Source: Ralstonia sp. 25mfcol4.1
GTDB taxonomy: Bacteria; Pseudomonadota; Gammaproteobacteria; Burkholderiales; Burkholderiaceae
Length of the DNA: 64,000 nt
NCBI RefSeq assembly: GCF_900104095.1
Contig: NZ_FNJO01000008.1
Span: forward strand, 1 to 64,000
Direction of reading: 5' to 3'
Shown here: piece after piece, positions 8,242 to 16,655 of the stretch
Position numbering within the stretch: the first letter of the stretch is position 1
Layout of the letters: each line of letters opens with the position of its first letter
Translations under genes and position numbers: made by a program
Notes under the pieces: generated by a model
Told to the model about the DNA's origin: nothing
The model's input: only the letters and a program-made list of their open reading frames with translations
Databases searched by the model: none

Positions 8242-10194
8242 TCAGTCGGTTTTTTCATGTGCGTGCAACGTGACGCCAAGCACCACGAGCGCGCACTGAA
8301 CGTCGGCGGCCAGGGTGCGATCTTGCAGGGCGGCCAGCGGCGCGAGCGACGCTTCGATCCACGGATGCAGCGCGTTTGGCACCGCCACGCTGTGGCCGGC
8401 ACGAATCTGCGCGCGGAAATGGCGCGCCACGATACTAAGCACCCGACGCACCGGCTTGCGGGCCGAAACGGGCAGTGACGGCAGCGCGCGCTGCAGGGTC
8501 AGCGTGCAATAGCCGATCTGCAGTTCGGTAAAGCCATCCGAAGCCAGGCGGCCACCGCCCGCGCCGAGACGTGGCATCAACTGCCCCAGCCGGTCCAGCA
8601 TCCGCGCACCGATGCGCGTGTGGGCGTCGGCGCCTCGCCAGGTGGCCGCGTGCGCCAGATCCTGCCAGCTTGCGCGGATCAGCCGCTGCGCGGCCACGTG
8701 CGCACCGAATGGCCGCGCAAGCATGGCCCACAGCGGGGCGAACAGCATCGCGCCGGCATTTGCCAGGCTGGTATTGAACAGGCCGATGAAGTTGGCGTCA
8801 TAGACGGTCTGCACGTTGGCAAACGACGCGGTATTGACCGACAGCAGCATGGCGATCAGGTTGAAGCCGGGCCGCTGGATCAGCACGCCGATGCCCAGGT
8901 ACGGCACCGACAGCATGCCGGCCAGCGTCTCGAACGTCTGCGCGTGCGGCACCACCATGAACAGGTAGAACGACGAGATCAGCAGGCAGATCGCGGCCCA
9001 GCGGATGAACGATCGCGCCACCGGGCGCGGCTCGTCGATGGTGGCGAAAAAGCAGCAGGCGATGGCCGACACCGCCACCGGGCCGCCGCCGTCTTCCCAG
9101 CCGGAGAAGATCCACAGCAGGCCGGCACAGAACACGGCCAGTCCGGCCGATACCGCGCCGAACACCAGCATGGCGTGGTCGTGGTGGAGCGTGTCGCCTT
9201 CGGGTTCGCGCTCGGCGTGTGTGCCCGCCATGCCGGTGCCCGGCGCATTACCCGATGGATTAGCCGATGGATTGCCCGACGAATTGCCCGATGAATTGCC
9301 CGACGGCGTGTCCGGCCGGTCCACGATGCGCTGCCGCAGGTCGGCGCAGACGCGCATCAGCACCGCGTGACGGGTATGCAGCAGGGCTGCCGCCTGCTCC
9401 AGCGCCGCACGCGGCAGCCGGGGTGGCCGGGCGTCGGGCGTTTCGCGCAGCGCCTGCAGCACGCTTTCCAGGCCGGACAATACCGGCATCAGCCGCGACA
9501 TGCGGCCACGCAGCGCGCGTGCGTGATCCACGGCCTGGCGGCTCTCGATATCGAACGACAGATGCACGATCAACTGGTCGAGCGCCAGCATGTCGGCCGC
9601 CAGGCGGTGCCGGCTGGCGGCTGCGCGCGGGTTGGCGGCAACGATATCGCTGGCCCAGGCCGCGGCATCGTCCAGCCAGATGCGCGCCCGTTCGCGCAGC
9701 GCGGGCGCCACCTTGGCCGGAAACACGATGGCGCCGACCAGGCTGGCGCAGACGATGCCGATCACGATTTCCTCGATGCGCGCCACGGCGATATCGAAGA
9801 TGTCGGCCGGCTGCATGACGGCGGGCAGCGCGACGATCGGCAAGGTATAGGCCGCCAGCAGGAACACATAGCTGCGCGGCGTGCGCTGCAGCAGCGACAG
9901 GTAGACCAGCGCCATGATCCACAGCGCGATGGCGCCCATCAGCACGATCGGCATGTTCACCAGCTGCGGCACGGTGATCACGGCCGCCATGGCGCCAAGT
10001 ATCGTGCCGGCCACGCGATAGGCGGCCTTCGAGCGCGTAGCGCCCGTGAGCGGGTTCGAGACGAAATAGACCGTCGCCATGGCCCAGTACGGGCGCGGCA
10101 GGCCGAACGACAGTGCGATATAGAGCGCCAGCATCGCGGCAGCGAATGCCTTCAGCGAAAACAGCCACTGTCGGGCATGCGGCCAGCTAGCCAT
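8242..10194 (-). CDS. FUSC/AaeB-type aromatic acid efflux membrane protein
   Basis: The protein of about 650 residues has two membrane halves of several helices, each followed by a cytoplasmic domain, the layout of the FUSC family that includes AaeB (aromatic carboxylic acid efflux). The N-terminal block FGLPRPYWAMATVYFVSNPLTGATRSKAAYRVAGT is characteristic of the family. An unusual Ser/Gly/Asn linker of repeated SGNSS-like units (codons around 9250-9310) separates the halves. No membrane-fusion partner (AaeA) lies nearby, so the export partner must be elsewhere or absent. An alternative start is ATG 10221. The divergent LysR gene is its probable regulator. Confidence 0.8.
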   Translation of the reverse strand: MASWPHARQWLFSLKAFAAAMLALYIALSFGLPRPYWAMATVYFVSNPLTGATRSKAAYRVAGTILGAMAAVITVPQLVNMPIVLMGAIALWIMALVYLSLLQRTPRSYVFLLAAYTLPIVALPAVMQPADIFDIAVARIEEIVIGIVCASLVGAIVFPAKVAPALRERARIWLDDAAAWASDIVAANPRAAASRHRLAADMLALDQLIVHLSFDIESRQAVDHARALRGRMSRLMPVLSGLESVLQALRETPDARPPRLPRAALEQAAALLHTRHAVLMRVCADLRQRIVDRPDTPSGNSSGNSSGNPSANPSGNAPGTGMAGTHAEREPEGDTLHHDHAMLVFGAVSAGLAVFCAGLLWIFSGWEDGGGPVAVSAIACCFFATIDEPRPVARSFIRWAAICLLISSFYLFMVVPHAQTFETLAGMLSVPYLGIGVLIQRPGFNLIAMLLSVNTASFANVQTVYDANFIGLFNTSLANAGAMLFAPLWAMLARPFGAHVAAQRLIRASWQDLAHAATWRGADAHTRIGARMLDRLGQLMPRLGAGGGRLASDGFTELQIGYCTLTLQRALPSLPVSARKPVRRVLSIVARHFRAQIRAGHSVAVPNALHPWIEASLAPLAALQDRTLAADVQCALVVLGVTLHAHEKTD

Positions 10195-10265
10195 GATTGG
10201 AATGCGCCGGGGGGCCGGCAATTGGGGGCGTCGGACGGGCAGTGTAGTCGCCCGGCAAGGATTCC

Positions 10266-10308
10266 ATTCATGATTTAAAATGCGCAGATTCAGTCGGAAT
10301 ATTCATGA
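10266..10308. promoter_or_regulatory. Direct repeats ATTCATGA between LysR and efflux genes
   Basis: ATTCATGA occurs at 10266-10273 and again at 10301-10308, 35 bases apart, within the 124-base divergent interval. LysR-type regulators commonly occupy two such sites to control a divergent target and themselves. The exact LysR site is not proven. Confidence 0.4.
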
Positions 10309-10318
10309 AAGCTTTGCC

Positions 10319-11209
10319 ATGCCCATCGACATCCGTGCGCTGCGTTACTTCGTCGAGACCGCGCGCCTGAAAAGCTTCACCCAGGCGGCTTCGTCGCTCT
10401 ACGTCACGCAATCGACCATCAGCAAGATGGTCAAGCAACTGGAAGACGAGGTCGGGCAGCCGCTGCTGATTCGCGAGGGCAAGTCGGTGCGGCTCACCGA
10501 CGTGGGCCGGGTGGTGTACGACCGGGGCCAGGAGGCGCTGGGGGTGGTCCATCGGCTGACGCTCGAAGTGGCGGATCTGTCGTCGCTGGGGCGCGGCCAG
10601 CTGACCGTGGGCATCCCGCCGATGGTCAACCTGTTCTTCTCGCCAGCCGTCAGCGCGTTCCGCAAGCGATATCCCAACCTGCAGCTGACGCTGTCGGAGC
10701 ACGGCGGGCAGGTGGTCGAACAGCAAGTGGCGAACGGCGAACTTGAAGTGGGCGCCACGGTGCTGCCCGGCGATACCGGCCTGGCGCTGGAGACGCGCCA
10801 GTTCGCAAAATATCCAATCTGGGCCGTCGGCCCGCATCGCGTTGCCTGGGCCAGCAGCCGTACGGTGACGCTGGAGGCGCTGCGCGACGAACCGCTGGTG
10901 TTGCTGACCGACGAGTTCTCGCTGACGCGCAAGCTGCGGCAGGCGTTTCTGGAGGCGCGCATCGAGCCGCAAGTGGTGGCGCAGAGCGGCCACTGGGATT
11001 TCCTGGCATCGATGGCCGCCGCTGGCCTTGGCACGACCTTCCTGCCCGAGCCGCTGCTCAAGCGCCTGGAGACCCGCGACAAGCTCGCCGTGGCCCGCCT
11101 GACCGAACCGACCATGGACTGGGCCCTGGCCCATATCTGGTCGCCGGGACGCTACCTGTCCCACGCGGCCCGGGCGTGGCTGGAGGTCTGCGAGGAGGTG
11201 ATGGGGTAG
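10319..11209 (+). CDS. LysR-family transcriptional regulator
   Basis: The 296-residue protein has the LysR N-terminal winged helix-turn-helix (residues 1-60: LRYFVETARLKSFTQAASSL then TQSTISKMVKQLEDEVG). An effector-binding domain of two alpha/beta lobes follows, from about residue 90. ATG 10319 gives the usual MPIDIRALRYF start; a frame extension to 10280 lacks support. It is divergent from the FUSC efflux gene, and by analogy with AaeR it may sense aromatic acids. That assignment rests on position only. Confidence 0.88.
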   Translation: MPIDIRALRYFVETARLKSFTQAASSLYVTQSTISKMVKQLEDEVGQPLLIREGKSVRLTDVGRVVYDRGQEALGVVHRLTLEVADLSSLGRGQLTVGIPPMVNLFFSPAVSAFRKRYPNLQLTLSEHGGQVVEQQVANGELEVGATVLPGDTGLALETRQFAKYPIWAVGPHRVAWASSRTVTLEALRDEPLVLLTDEFSLTRKLRQAFLEARIEPQVVAQSGHWDFLASMAAAGLGTTFLPEPLLKRLETRDKLAVARLTEPTMDWALAHIWSPGRYLSHAARAWLEVCEEVMG

Positions 11210-11288
11210 GCGGCTGGCGCCGGTTTCTGTCAGACCCCGACCGATACCTGGCCGGCCGCCCAGCCTCTAGGCTTCAGTCAGGAGCCGC

Positions 11289-12233
11289 ATGGGAGTCCTG
11301 ACGATGCAGCAGAGGGTGGCGGAACGACGATCGGTCCGGGGCTTCGCGCGATTGCTGCGCGATACCGTCTCGGCCTGGCTGGATGACTATGCGCCCAGCA
11401 TGGGCGCCGCGCTCGCGTACTACACGGTCTTTTCCGTGGCGCCGCTGCTGCTGATCGTGATTGCCATTGCCGGCCTGGTGTATGGCGACGAGGCGGCGCG
11501 CGGCGCGGTGGTCGAGCAGATTGGCGGTCTGGTGGGCGTGGAGGGTGCCAAGGCCATCGAGAGCATGCTGATCTCTCTGAGTTCGCCAGCCAAGGGATCG
11601 CTTACGGCGGTGCTCAGTACCGTCACGCTGTTCGTAGGCGCCACCACGGTCTTTGCCGAACTGCAGGATGCCCTGGACCGCATCTGGCGCGTGCCCGAGC
11701 GCAAGAAGCCTTCGGGCATCTGGGAACTGCTGCGTGCGCGCGTGCTGTCATTCGGCATGATCCTGGGCATCGGCTTTCTGCTGATCGTCTCGCTGGTGGC
11801 CAGCGCGGCGCTGGCGGCCATCGGCCGGTACTGGTCGCCGATGCTGGGCGAGGGCGAGTTGCTGGGCCACCTGCTCGACATGAGCCTGAGTTTTGTGCTG
11901 GTGACCGTGGTATTCGCGATGATCTACAAGATCATGCCGCACGCGGCCGTGAAATGGCCCGACGTCTGGCTGGGTGCCGTGGTCACGTCGGTGCTGTTCA
12001 CGGTGGGCAAGCTGCTGATCGGCCTGTATATCGGCAAGACGGGCGTGGCCACCGGCTACGGCGCGGCTGGATCGCTGGTAGTGGTGCTGGTCTGGGTGTA
12101 CTACTCCGCGCAGATCTTCCTGCTGGGGGCGGAATTCACTTGGCTCTACGCCAACCGCTTCGGGTCGCTGCGCGCCAGGCCGGCATCGCGCGAGCGGCAG
12201 GCGCCCAAGCGGCACGGCGAGGCGCCGCCCTGA
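11289..12233 (+). CDS. YihY/BrkB-family inner membrane protein
   Basis: The 314-residue protein has six predicted membrane segments and the family signatures APSMGAALAYYTVFSVAPLLL (split near residues 35-55), ELQDALDRIWRVPE and GAAGSLVVVLVWVYYSAQIFLLGAEFTW. The start ATG 11289 is preceded by AGGAG at proper distance. The family was once labelled ribonuclease BN in error and its biochemical role is unresolved; structures suggest a transport or envelope function. The gene stands alone and is convergent with the ABC export operon. Confidence 0.88.
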   Translation: MGVLTMQQRVAERRSVRGFARLLRDTVSAWLDDYAPSMGAALAYYTVFSVAPLLLIVIAIAGLVYGDEAARGAVVEQIGGLVGVEGAKAIESMLISLSSPAKGSLTAVLSTVTLFVGATTVFAELQDALDRIWRVPERKKPSGIWELLRARVLSFGMILGIGFLLIVSLVASAALAAIGRYWSPMLGEGELLGHLLDMSLSFVLVTVVFAMIYKIMPHAAVKWPDVWLGAVVTSVLFTVGKLLIGLYIGKTGVATGYGAAGSLVVVLVWVYYSAQIFLLGAEFTWLYANRFGSLRARPASRERQAPKRHGEAPP

Positions 12234-12270
12234 CGAACCTCGAAAGGGGCCTTCTGGCTTGCAGGGTGGC

Positions 12271-13437
12271 TTACCGCGCCCGCAACGCGTCAACGATATT
12301 GAGCCGCGACGCCCGCAGCGCCGGCAGGAATCCGCCAATCAGGCCCATCGCCATCGAGAATAGCAGTGTCTTGACGATGATGGCCGGCGTCAGTACGAAG
12401 CGGAACGACAGGTCGGCAAAGGTCTGGAAGTTCGTGGTGGAAAACGATGCAAACTGCATCAGCGACGCGCAGAGCAGACCGGCGATACCGCCCACCAGCC
12501 CCAGCAGCACCGCCTCGATCAGGAAGGCCATCAGCACGTTGGTGCGCTGGAAGCCCAGCGCGCGCAGCGTGCCGATCTCGCCCACGCGGTTGGCCACCGA
12601 AGCGTACATCGTGATCATGGCGCCGATCATGGCCGCCACCGAAAAGATGGTCGTCAGCGTGAGCCCCAGGATATTGATGAACGCCGACAGGGCCTTGGAC
12701 TGGTCGCTGTAGAACTGCTGCTCGCGCTTGGCCTCGTTGGCCAGGCGGGGGTCGACATCGATATCGGCGCGGAACTTGTCGAAGGCGTCGGTGTTGGCCA
12801 GCCGCAGCACCATCGACGAATAGCTGGCGCGGCGGAACGACTGCATGAGCTGGTCCACGTCGCCCCAGATCTCGGAATCGAAACCACTGCCGCCGGCATC
12901 GAAGTGGCCCACCACGGTCCAGTCGCGCTGCGCAAAGCGCAGATGATCGCCAATGCGCACGTTGCCGTAGCCCTTGGCGATGCTGCTGCCGACGATGATT
13001 TCCGATGAGCCGGGCTTGAACACGCGCCCCTCGGTCAGCCGCACCTGCGGCCGCAGCGGCACGCCCAGCGGCGATACGCCCCGGATCACCACGTTCGACG
13101 GCGTGGTGTAGCCGGTCTTGGTCAGCGAAATCAGCACCACGGCTTCGCGCGAGGCCATCGGACGGCCCTCGGGCGTTGTGGCGATGGACGGATACATCTC
13201 CAGCGCGGCGGCCTGGTCGCGCGCAATCGCGCTCTGGATCTCGGTCTCGGCGCCCTTGCGGATCACCACCACGTTGTCGCGCTCGCCCGTGGTCACCAGG
13301 GTCTGCTTCAGCCCTGCATCGAGCATCAGCATCGTCGCGAACACAAAGACCACCAGCGCCAGGCCGCCGGCCGTCAGCGCCGTGGTCAGGCGCCGCGCCC
13401 AGACGTTGCGGGCGATGTAGTGAAGGGGGATGACCAT
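12271..13437 (-). CDS. ABC transporter permease, FtsX/MacB type (second permease)
   Basis: The 388-residue permease has one N-terminal transmembrane helix, a large periplasmic MacB-like domain and three C-terminal helices with the FtsX core (RVGEIGTLRALGFQRTNVL, a coupling-helix motif, and a final LPALRASRLNIVDALRAR). It is the last gene of a four-gene operon: adaptor, ATPase, permease, permease. A separate permease pair would form the heterodimeric membrane part of a tripartite exporter or a lipid/lipoprotein-moving machine. The substrate is not predictable from sequence. Confidence 0.85.
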   Translation of the reverse strand: MVIPLHYIARNVWARRLTTALTAGGLALVVFVFATMLMLDAGLKQTLVTTGERDNVVVIRKGAETEIQSAIARDQAAALEMYPSIATTPEGRPMASREAVVLISLTKTGYTTPSNVVIRGVSPLGVPLRPQVRLTEGRVFKPGSSEIIVGSSIAKGYGNVRIGDHLRFAQRDWTVVGHFDAGGSGFDSEIWGDVDQLMQSFRRASYSSMVLRLANTDAFDKFRADIDVDPRLANEAKREQQFYSDQSKALSAFINILGLTLTTIFSVAAMIGAMITMYASVANRVGEIGTLRALGFQRTNVLMAFLIEAVLLGLVGGIAGLLCASLMQFASFSTTNFQTFADLSFRFVLTPAIIVKTLLFSMAMGLIGGFLPALRASRLNIVDALRAR

Positions 13438-13452
13438 GTGCGCGCGATCCGG

Positions 13453-14607
13453 TCAGCCGATGGCCCGCAGGCCCTCGACGATGCGTACCCGTGCCGCCTG
13501 CACCGCCGGCACGATGGCGGCGGCCACCCCCACCGCCAGCGCGCAGCCGGCCTGCATCGCCATGGTCTCGTGCGACACGGTGAACACCGGGAACACCCCG
13601 CCCACCGCCTGCTTGAAGAAACGGGCCGCCGGGGGCGTCAATACCATGCCCAGCGCCCCGCCGAACGCGCTGATGATCATCGATTCGCCAAAAACCAGCA
13701 GTGACAGGAAGCCCGGCCCGAAGCCCAGCGCCTTCAGCGTGGCGTACTCGGTGATGCGCTCGCGGGCGCTCATGGCCATGGCATTGGCCATCACGGCCAT
13801 CACGATGACGATCACCACATAGGACACCACGCGGATTGCCGCGATGATCTGGTTCGACATCGCCACGAAGCCAAGCTGGAAGGCCTGCTCGGTCTCGGTC
13901 AGCGTCTCGGCCAGCGAATTTTTGAACACATTGTCGACATTCCGCGAGATCGCGGCGGCGTTGTCCGGGTTATCGACGCCCAGGATAAAGACGCCCACCT
14001 GGTCGGCCTGCCTGGGATTCTTCTTACGCACGGTTTCGTTCAGGTAATCCCAGTGAAACACCATCTGGCGCGTGATCGTGCTTTCGTCACGGCCGTCCAT
14101 GATGCCGCGCACGACGAAATCCCACGTGCCGGCGTAGATCGTGCCCTTGATCGGGATGACGTCGCCCACCTTGAAGCCGTACAGGTCGGCCAGTTGCCGG
14201 CCCACCAGCGCGCCCCGGCGGTCGCGCTGGTAGTCGGCGCGCTGCGCGGGCGGGACGATGAACTCGGGATACAGGTCGAGGTAGTTGTCCGAGACGGCGA
14301 ACTGGGCAAAGAAGTTCTTGGGGTCGCGGTAGACGCCGCCGAACCAGTTCGAGCGCGCCACCTGGGTCACGCCATCGACGCCCTTGATCCGGTACTCGTA
14401 GTTGAGCGGCAGCGCAAACGTCAGCGAGATGGCGTTGCGGGTCACCAGTCGCGCATTGGAGGCCGCCGACGCGCCCGCGTACCAGGCATCGACCACGGTC
14501 TGCAACAGGCCGTAGGCCAGCACCGCGATCACCAGGCCCAGCACGGTCAGCGCCGTGCGCAGCTTGTGGCGCATGGCGTTGCGGGCGATCAGCTTGGGCA
14601 GGAACAT
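13453..14607 (-). CDS. ABC transporter permease, FtsX/MacB type (first permease)
   Basis: The 384-residue protein repeats the MacB/FtsX layout: helix 1 near residues 18-38, a periplasmic domain to about 270, then three helices. ARERITEYATLKALGFGPGFLS is the coupling region, and the end IVPAVQAARVRIVEGLRAIG matches the family tail. It starts 11 bases after the ATPase gene and ends 15 bases before the second permease, so it is co-transcribed. It differs strongly from the second permease, suggesting a heterodimer rather than a recent duplication. Confidence 0.85.
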   Translation of the reverse strand: MFLPKLIARNAMRHKLRTALTVLGLVIAVLAYGLLQTVVDAWYAGASAASNARLVTRNAISLTFALPLNYEYRIKGVDGVTQVARSNWFGGVYRDPKNFFAQFAVSDNYLDLYPEFIVPPAQRADYQRDRRGALVGRQLADLYGFKVGDVIPIKGTIYAGTWDFVVRGIMDGRDESTITRQMVFHWDYLNETVRKKNPRQADQVGVFILGVDNPDNAAAISRNVDNVFKNSLAETLTETEQAFQLGFVAMSNQIIAAIRVVSYVVIVIVMAVMANAMAMSARERITEYATLKALGFGPGFLSLLVFGESMIISAFGGALGMVLTPPAARFFKQAVGGVFPVFTVSHETMAMQAGCALAVGVAAAIVPAVQAARVRIVEGLRAIG

Positions 14608-14618
14608 GGACCGATGCC

Positions 14619-15347
14619 TCAGGCGCGCCGCTCGCTCAGGAGCAGTTCGCCTTTTTCCAGATGGACCAGCGACCGGGCGGCCTCGGCCGCATGGGCGTCG
14701 TGCGTGACCATGATGATGGTCTTGCCCAGGTCGCTATTGAGCCGCTGCAGCATGGCCAGAATATCCGTGGCCGAATTACGATCCAGATCGCCCGTGGGCT
14801 CGTCGGCCACGATCAGCGTCGGATCGGTAATCAGCGCCCGGGCGATGGCCACGCGCTGCTGCTGCCCGCCAGACAGTTCGGTTGGATAGTGGTCCATGCG
14901 GTCAGCCAGGCCGACCATGCCGAGCACCATCTCCACGCGCTCGCGCCGGTCGGCGCGGCCCAGTCGCGTCAGCATCAGCGGCAGTTCCACGTTTTCGAAG
15001 GCGGTCAGCACCGGCATGAGGTTGTAGAACTGGAAGATGAAACCCACGTGCGCGGCGCGCCAGTCGGCCAGCGAGGCCTCGGGCAGCTCCGAAATATCGA
15101 CACCGCCCACCAGCAGTTCGCCGCTGTCGGGCCGGTCGATGCCGGCAATCAGGTTCAGCAGCGTGCTCTTGCCGGAGCCGGACGGGCCCATCAGCGCGAT
15201 AAAGTCGCCGGCCGCGATGTCCAGCGAGATGTCCGACAGCACCGGCACGGTCTGCGCGCCACGCTGGTACGACTTGGCCAGATGGCGGATCGAAACCAGC
15301 GGGGCGCCGGCGGCGGCAGGGTCGGAAGCGGCGAGCGGCGTGGCCAT
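14619..15347 (-). CDS. ABC transporter ATP-binding protein (LolD/MacB class)
   Basis: The 242-residue ATPase shows Walker A GPSGSGKST, the Q-loop in FIFQFYNLMPVLTAFENVELP, signature LSGGQQQRVAIARAL, Walker B LIVADEPTGDLD and the switch histidine in MVTHD. The EPTGDLD form and the LMPVLTA segment are typical of the MacB/LolD/FtsE subclass, which powers FtsX-type permeases. Its start is 3 bases after the adaptor gene's stop, indicating translational coupling. Confidence 0.92.
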   Translation of the reverse strand: MATPLAASDPAAAGAPLVSIRHLAKSYQRGAQTVPVLSDISLDIAAGDFIALMGPSGSGKSTLLNLIAGIDRPDSGELLVGGVDISELPEASLADWRAAHVGFIFQFYNLMPVLTAFENVELPLMLTRLGRADRRERVEMVLGMVGLADRMDHYPTELSGGQQQRVAIARALITDPTLIVADEPTGDLDRNSATDILAMLQRLNSDLGKTIIMVTHDAHAAEAARSLVHLEKGELLLSERRA

Positions 15348-15349
15348 GG

Positions 15350-16558
15350 CTACTTCTTTGTGACGGTGACGCGGGCGCCGTCCGACAGCTTGTCGGCCGG
15401 TGCCAGCACCACGGTCTCGCCGGACTTCACGCCCTGGACGGCCTGCAGTTCGCCAATCTTGGCGCCCCGGGTCACCGGCACCTGCCTGACCTTGCCGTCG
15501 GCCACGACGAACACCACGGCCTTGCCATCACGCTCCGCCACGGCCGATGGCTGCACGGCGGTCAGCGGCTTGCTGTCTTCGGGCGGCACCGGCTTGGACA
15601 GGAAGGCGATCTTGGCGCTCATGTCGGGCAGCACGCGCTGGTCGCGGTCGACAAAGCGGATCTTGACCAGCACCGTGGCCTTGGAGCGGTCCACGGTGGG
15701 CACGATGCGCGACACGCGTCCGGCCATGCGCAGGTTGGGCAGCGCATCGAGCAGGATCTCGCTGGGCTGCTCCACCGTGATCCTGGCGATGTTCGATTCG
15801 GCGACGTCGGCTTCCACTTCGAGCGTGTCCATGTCGGCGATCGTCACGATCGCGCCCTTGGTGTCGGCGGCGGCCGAGAACGGCGTGATGTTGTCGCCCA
15901 CGTTGGCGTGCTTGATCAGCACCACCCCATCGAACGGGGCGCGGATCACGGTCTGCTCTACGGCAACCTCCGCCGCGCGGGCGTTGGCCCTGGCCGACGC
16001 GATCGATGCCTGCGCGTTGCTGATCGACGCGCGTGCCTTGTTGTAACGCGCCAGGTCGGCGTCGTACTGCTGCTTCGAGATGGCTTTCGGTTCCAGCAGC
16101 ATCTCAGACCGCTTCAGGTTGACCTCGGCATCGCGCAGTTCGGCCTGCTGCAACTGCAGGTTGGCTTCGGCTACCTGCACCTGGGCGCGCGCCTGGGCGG
16201 CCGAAGCCTCCACGTCGCGGCTTTCCACGCGGGCGATGATCTCGTCTTTCCTGACGCGCGAGCCTTCCAGCACGCCCAGCCATTCCAGCCGCCCCTGGGC
16301 CTTGGACGCCACGGCGGCCTTGCGCTGGGGCACGACGTAACCCGTGGCGTTCAGCAGCGTGTAGTTCTGGGAAGGGTAGGCCGCCGTAACCGTGGTGGTT
16401 TCCACGGGCTGCGGGCCCGCCAGCCGGGCTCCCACGCCAATCGCCGCCAGCAGGATCGCCGCGATGATCGCGTAGCGTACCCAGCGGCGCCGCCGGCGTG
16501 GCGCGGGCGCCATGGCACTGCGGTCGATTTTCAGCTTGCTCAGGTCTTGATCAGCCAA
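15350..16558 (-). CDS. HlyD/MacA-type periplasmic adaptor of an ABC exporter
   Basis: The product (about 402 residues) has an N-terminal basic segment and one transmembrane helix (YAIIAAILLAAIGVGARLAG). It continues with a biotinyl-lipoyl-like domain, a long alpha-helical hairpin rich in Ala/Gln (around residues 110-190) and a beta-barrel region, i.e. the membrane-fusion-protein fold. It would link the ABC permeases to an outer-membrane channel, which is not encoded here. The start is uncertain: an in-frame ATG at 16651 lies upstream of the likely -10 box (TATACT, complement of 16600-16605). I therefore prefer TTG 16558 (LADQDLSKLKIDR) or ATG 16513. Confidence 0.8.
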   Translation of the reverse strand: MADQDLSKLKIDRSAMAPAPRRRRRWVRYAIIAAILLAAIGVGARLAGPQPVETTTVTAAYPSQNYTLLNATGYVVPQRKAAVASKAQGRLEWLGVLEGSRVRKDEIIARVESRDVEASAAQARAQVQVAEANLQLQQAELRDAEVNLKRSEMLLEPKAISKQQYDADLARYNKARASISNAQASIASARANARAAEVAVEQTVIRAPFDGVVLIKHANVGDNITPFSAAADTKGAIVTIADMDTLEVEADVAESNIARITVEQPSEILLDALPNLRMAGRVSRIVPTVDRSKATVLVKIRFVDRDQRVLPDMSAKIAFLSKPVPPEDSKPLTAVQPSAVAERDGKAVVFVVADGKVRQVPVTRGAKIGELQAVQGVKSGETVVLAPADKLSDGARVTVTKK

Positions 16559-16599
16559 TTTGGGAACCGTTTCGTCGCGGTATGCAGAAAAAGGCTCAC

Positions 16600-16627
16600 A
16601 GTATAGCGACTGTGCAAGGCGGCAAAG
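16600..16627 (-). promoter_or_regulatory. Probable sigma70-type promoter of the ABC export operon
   Basis: On the minus strand CTTTGC (complement of 16622-16627) and TATACT (complement of 16600-16605) are separated by 16 bases. Transcription would begin near 16593, upstream of the adaptor start and downstream of the preceding oxidase gene. Confidence 0.45.
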
Positions 16628-16655
16628 CACCTGAAAGAACGTCCACCGCAAGCCC

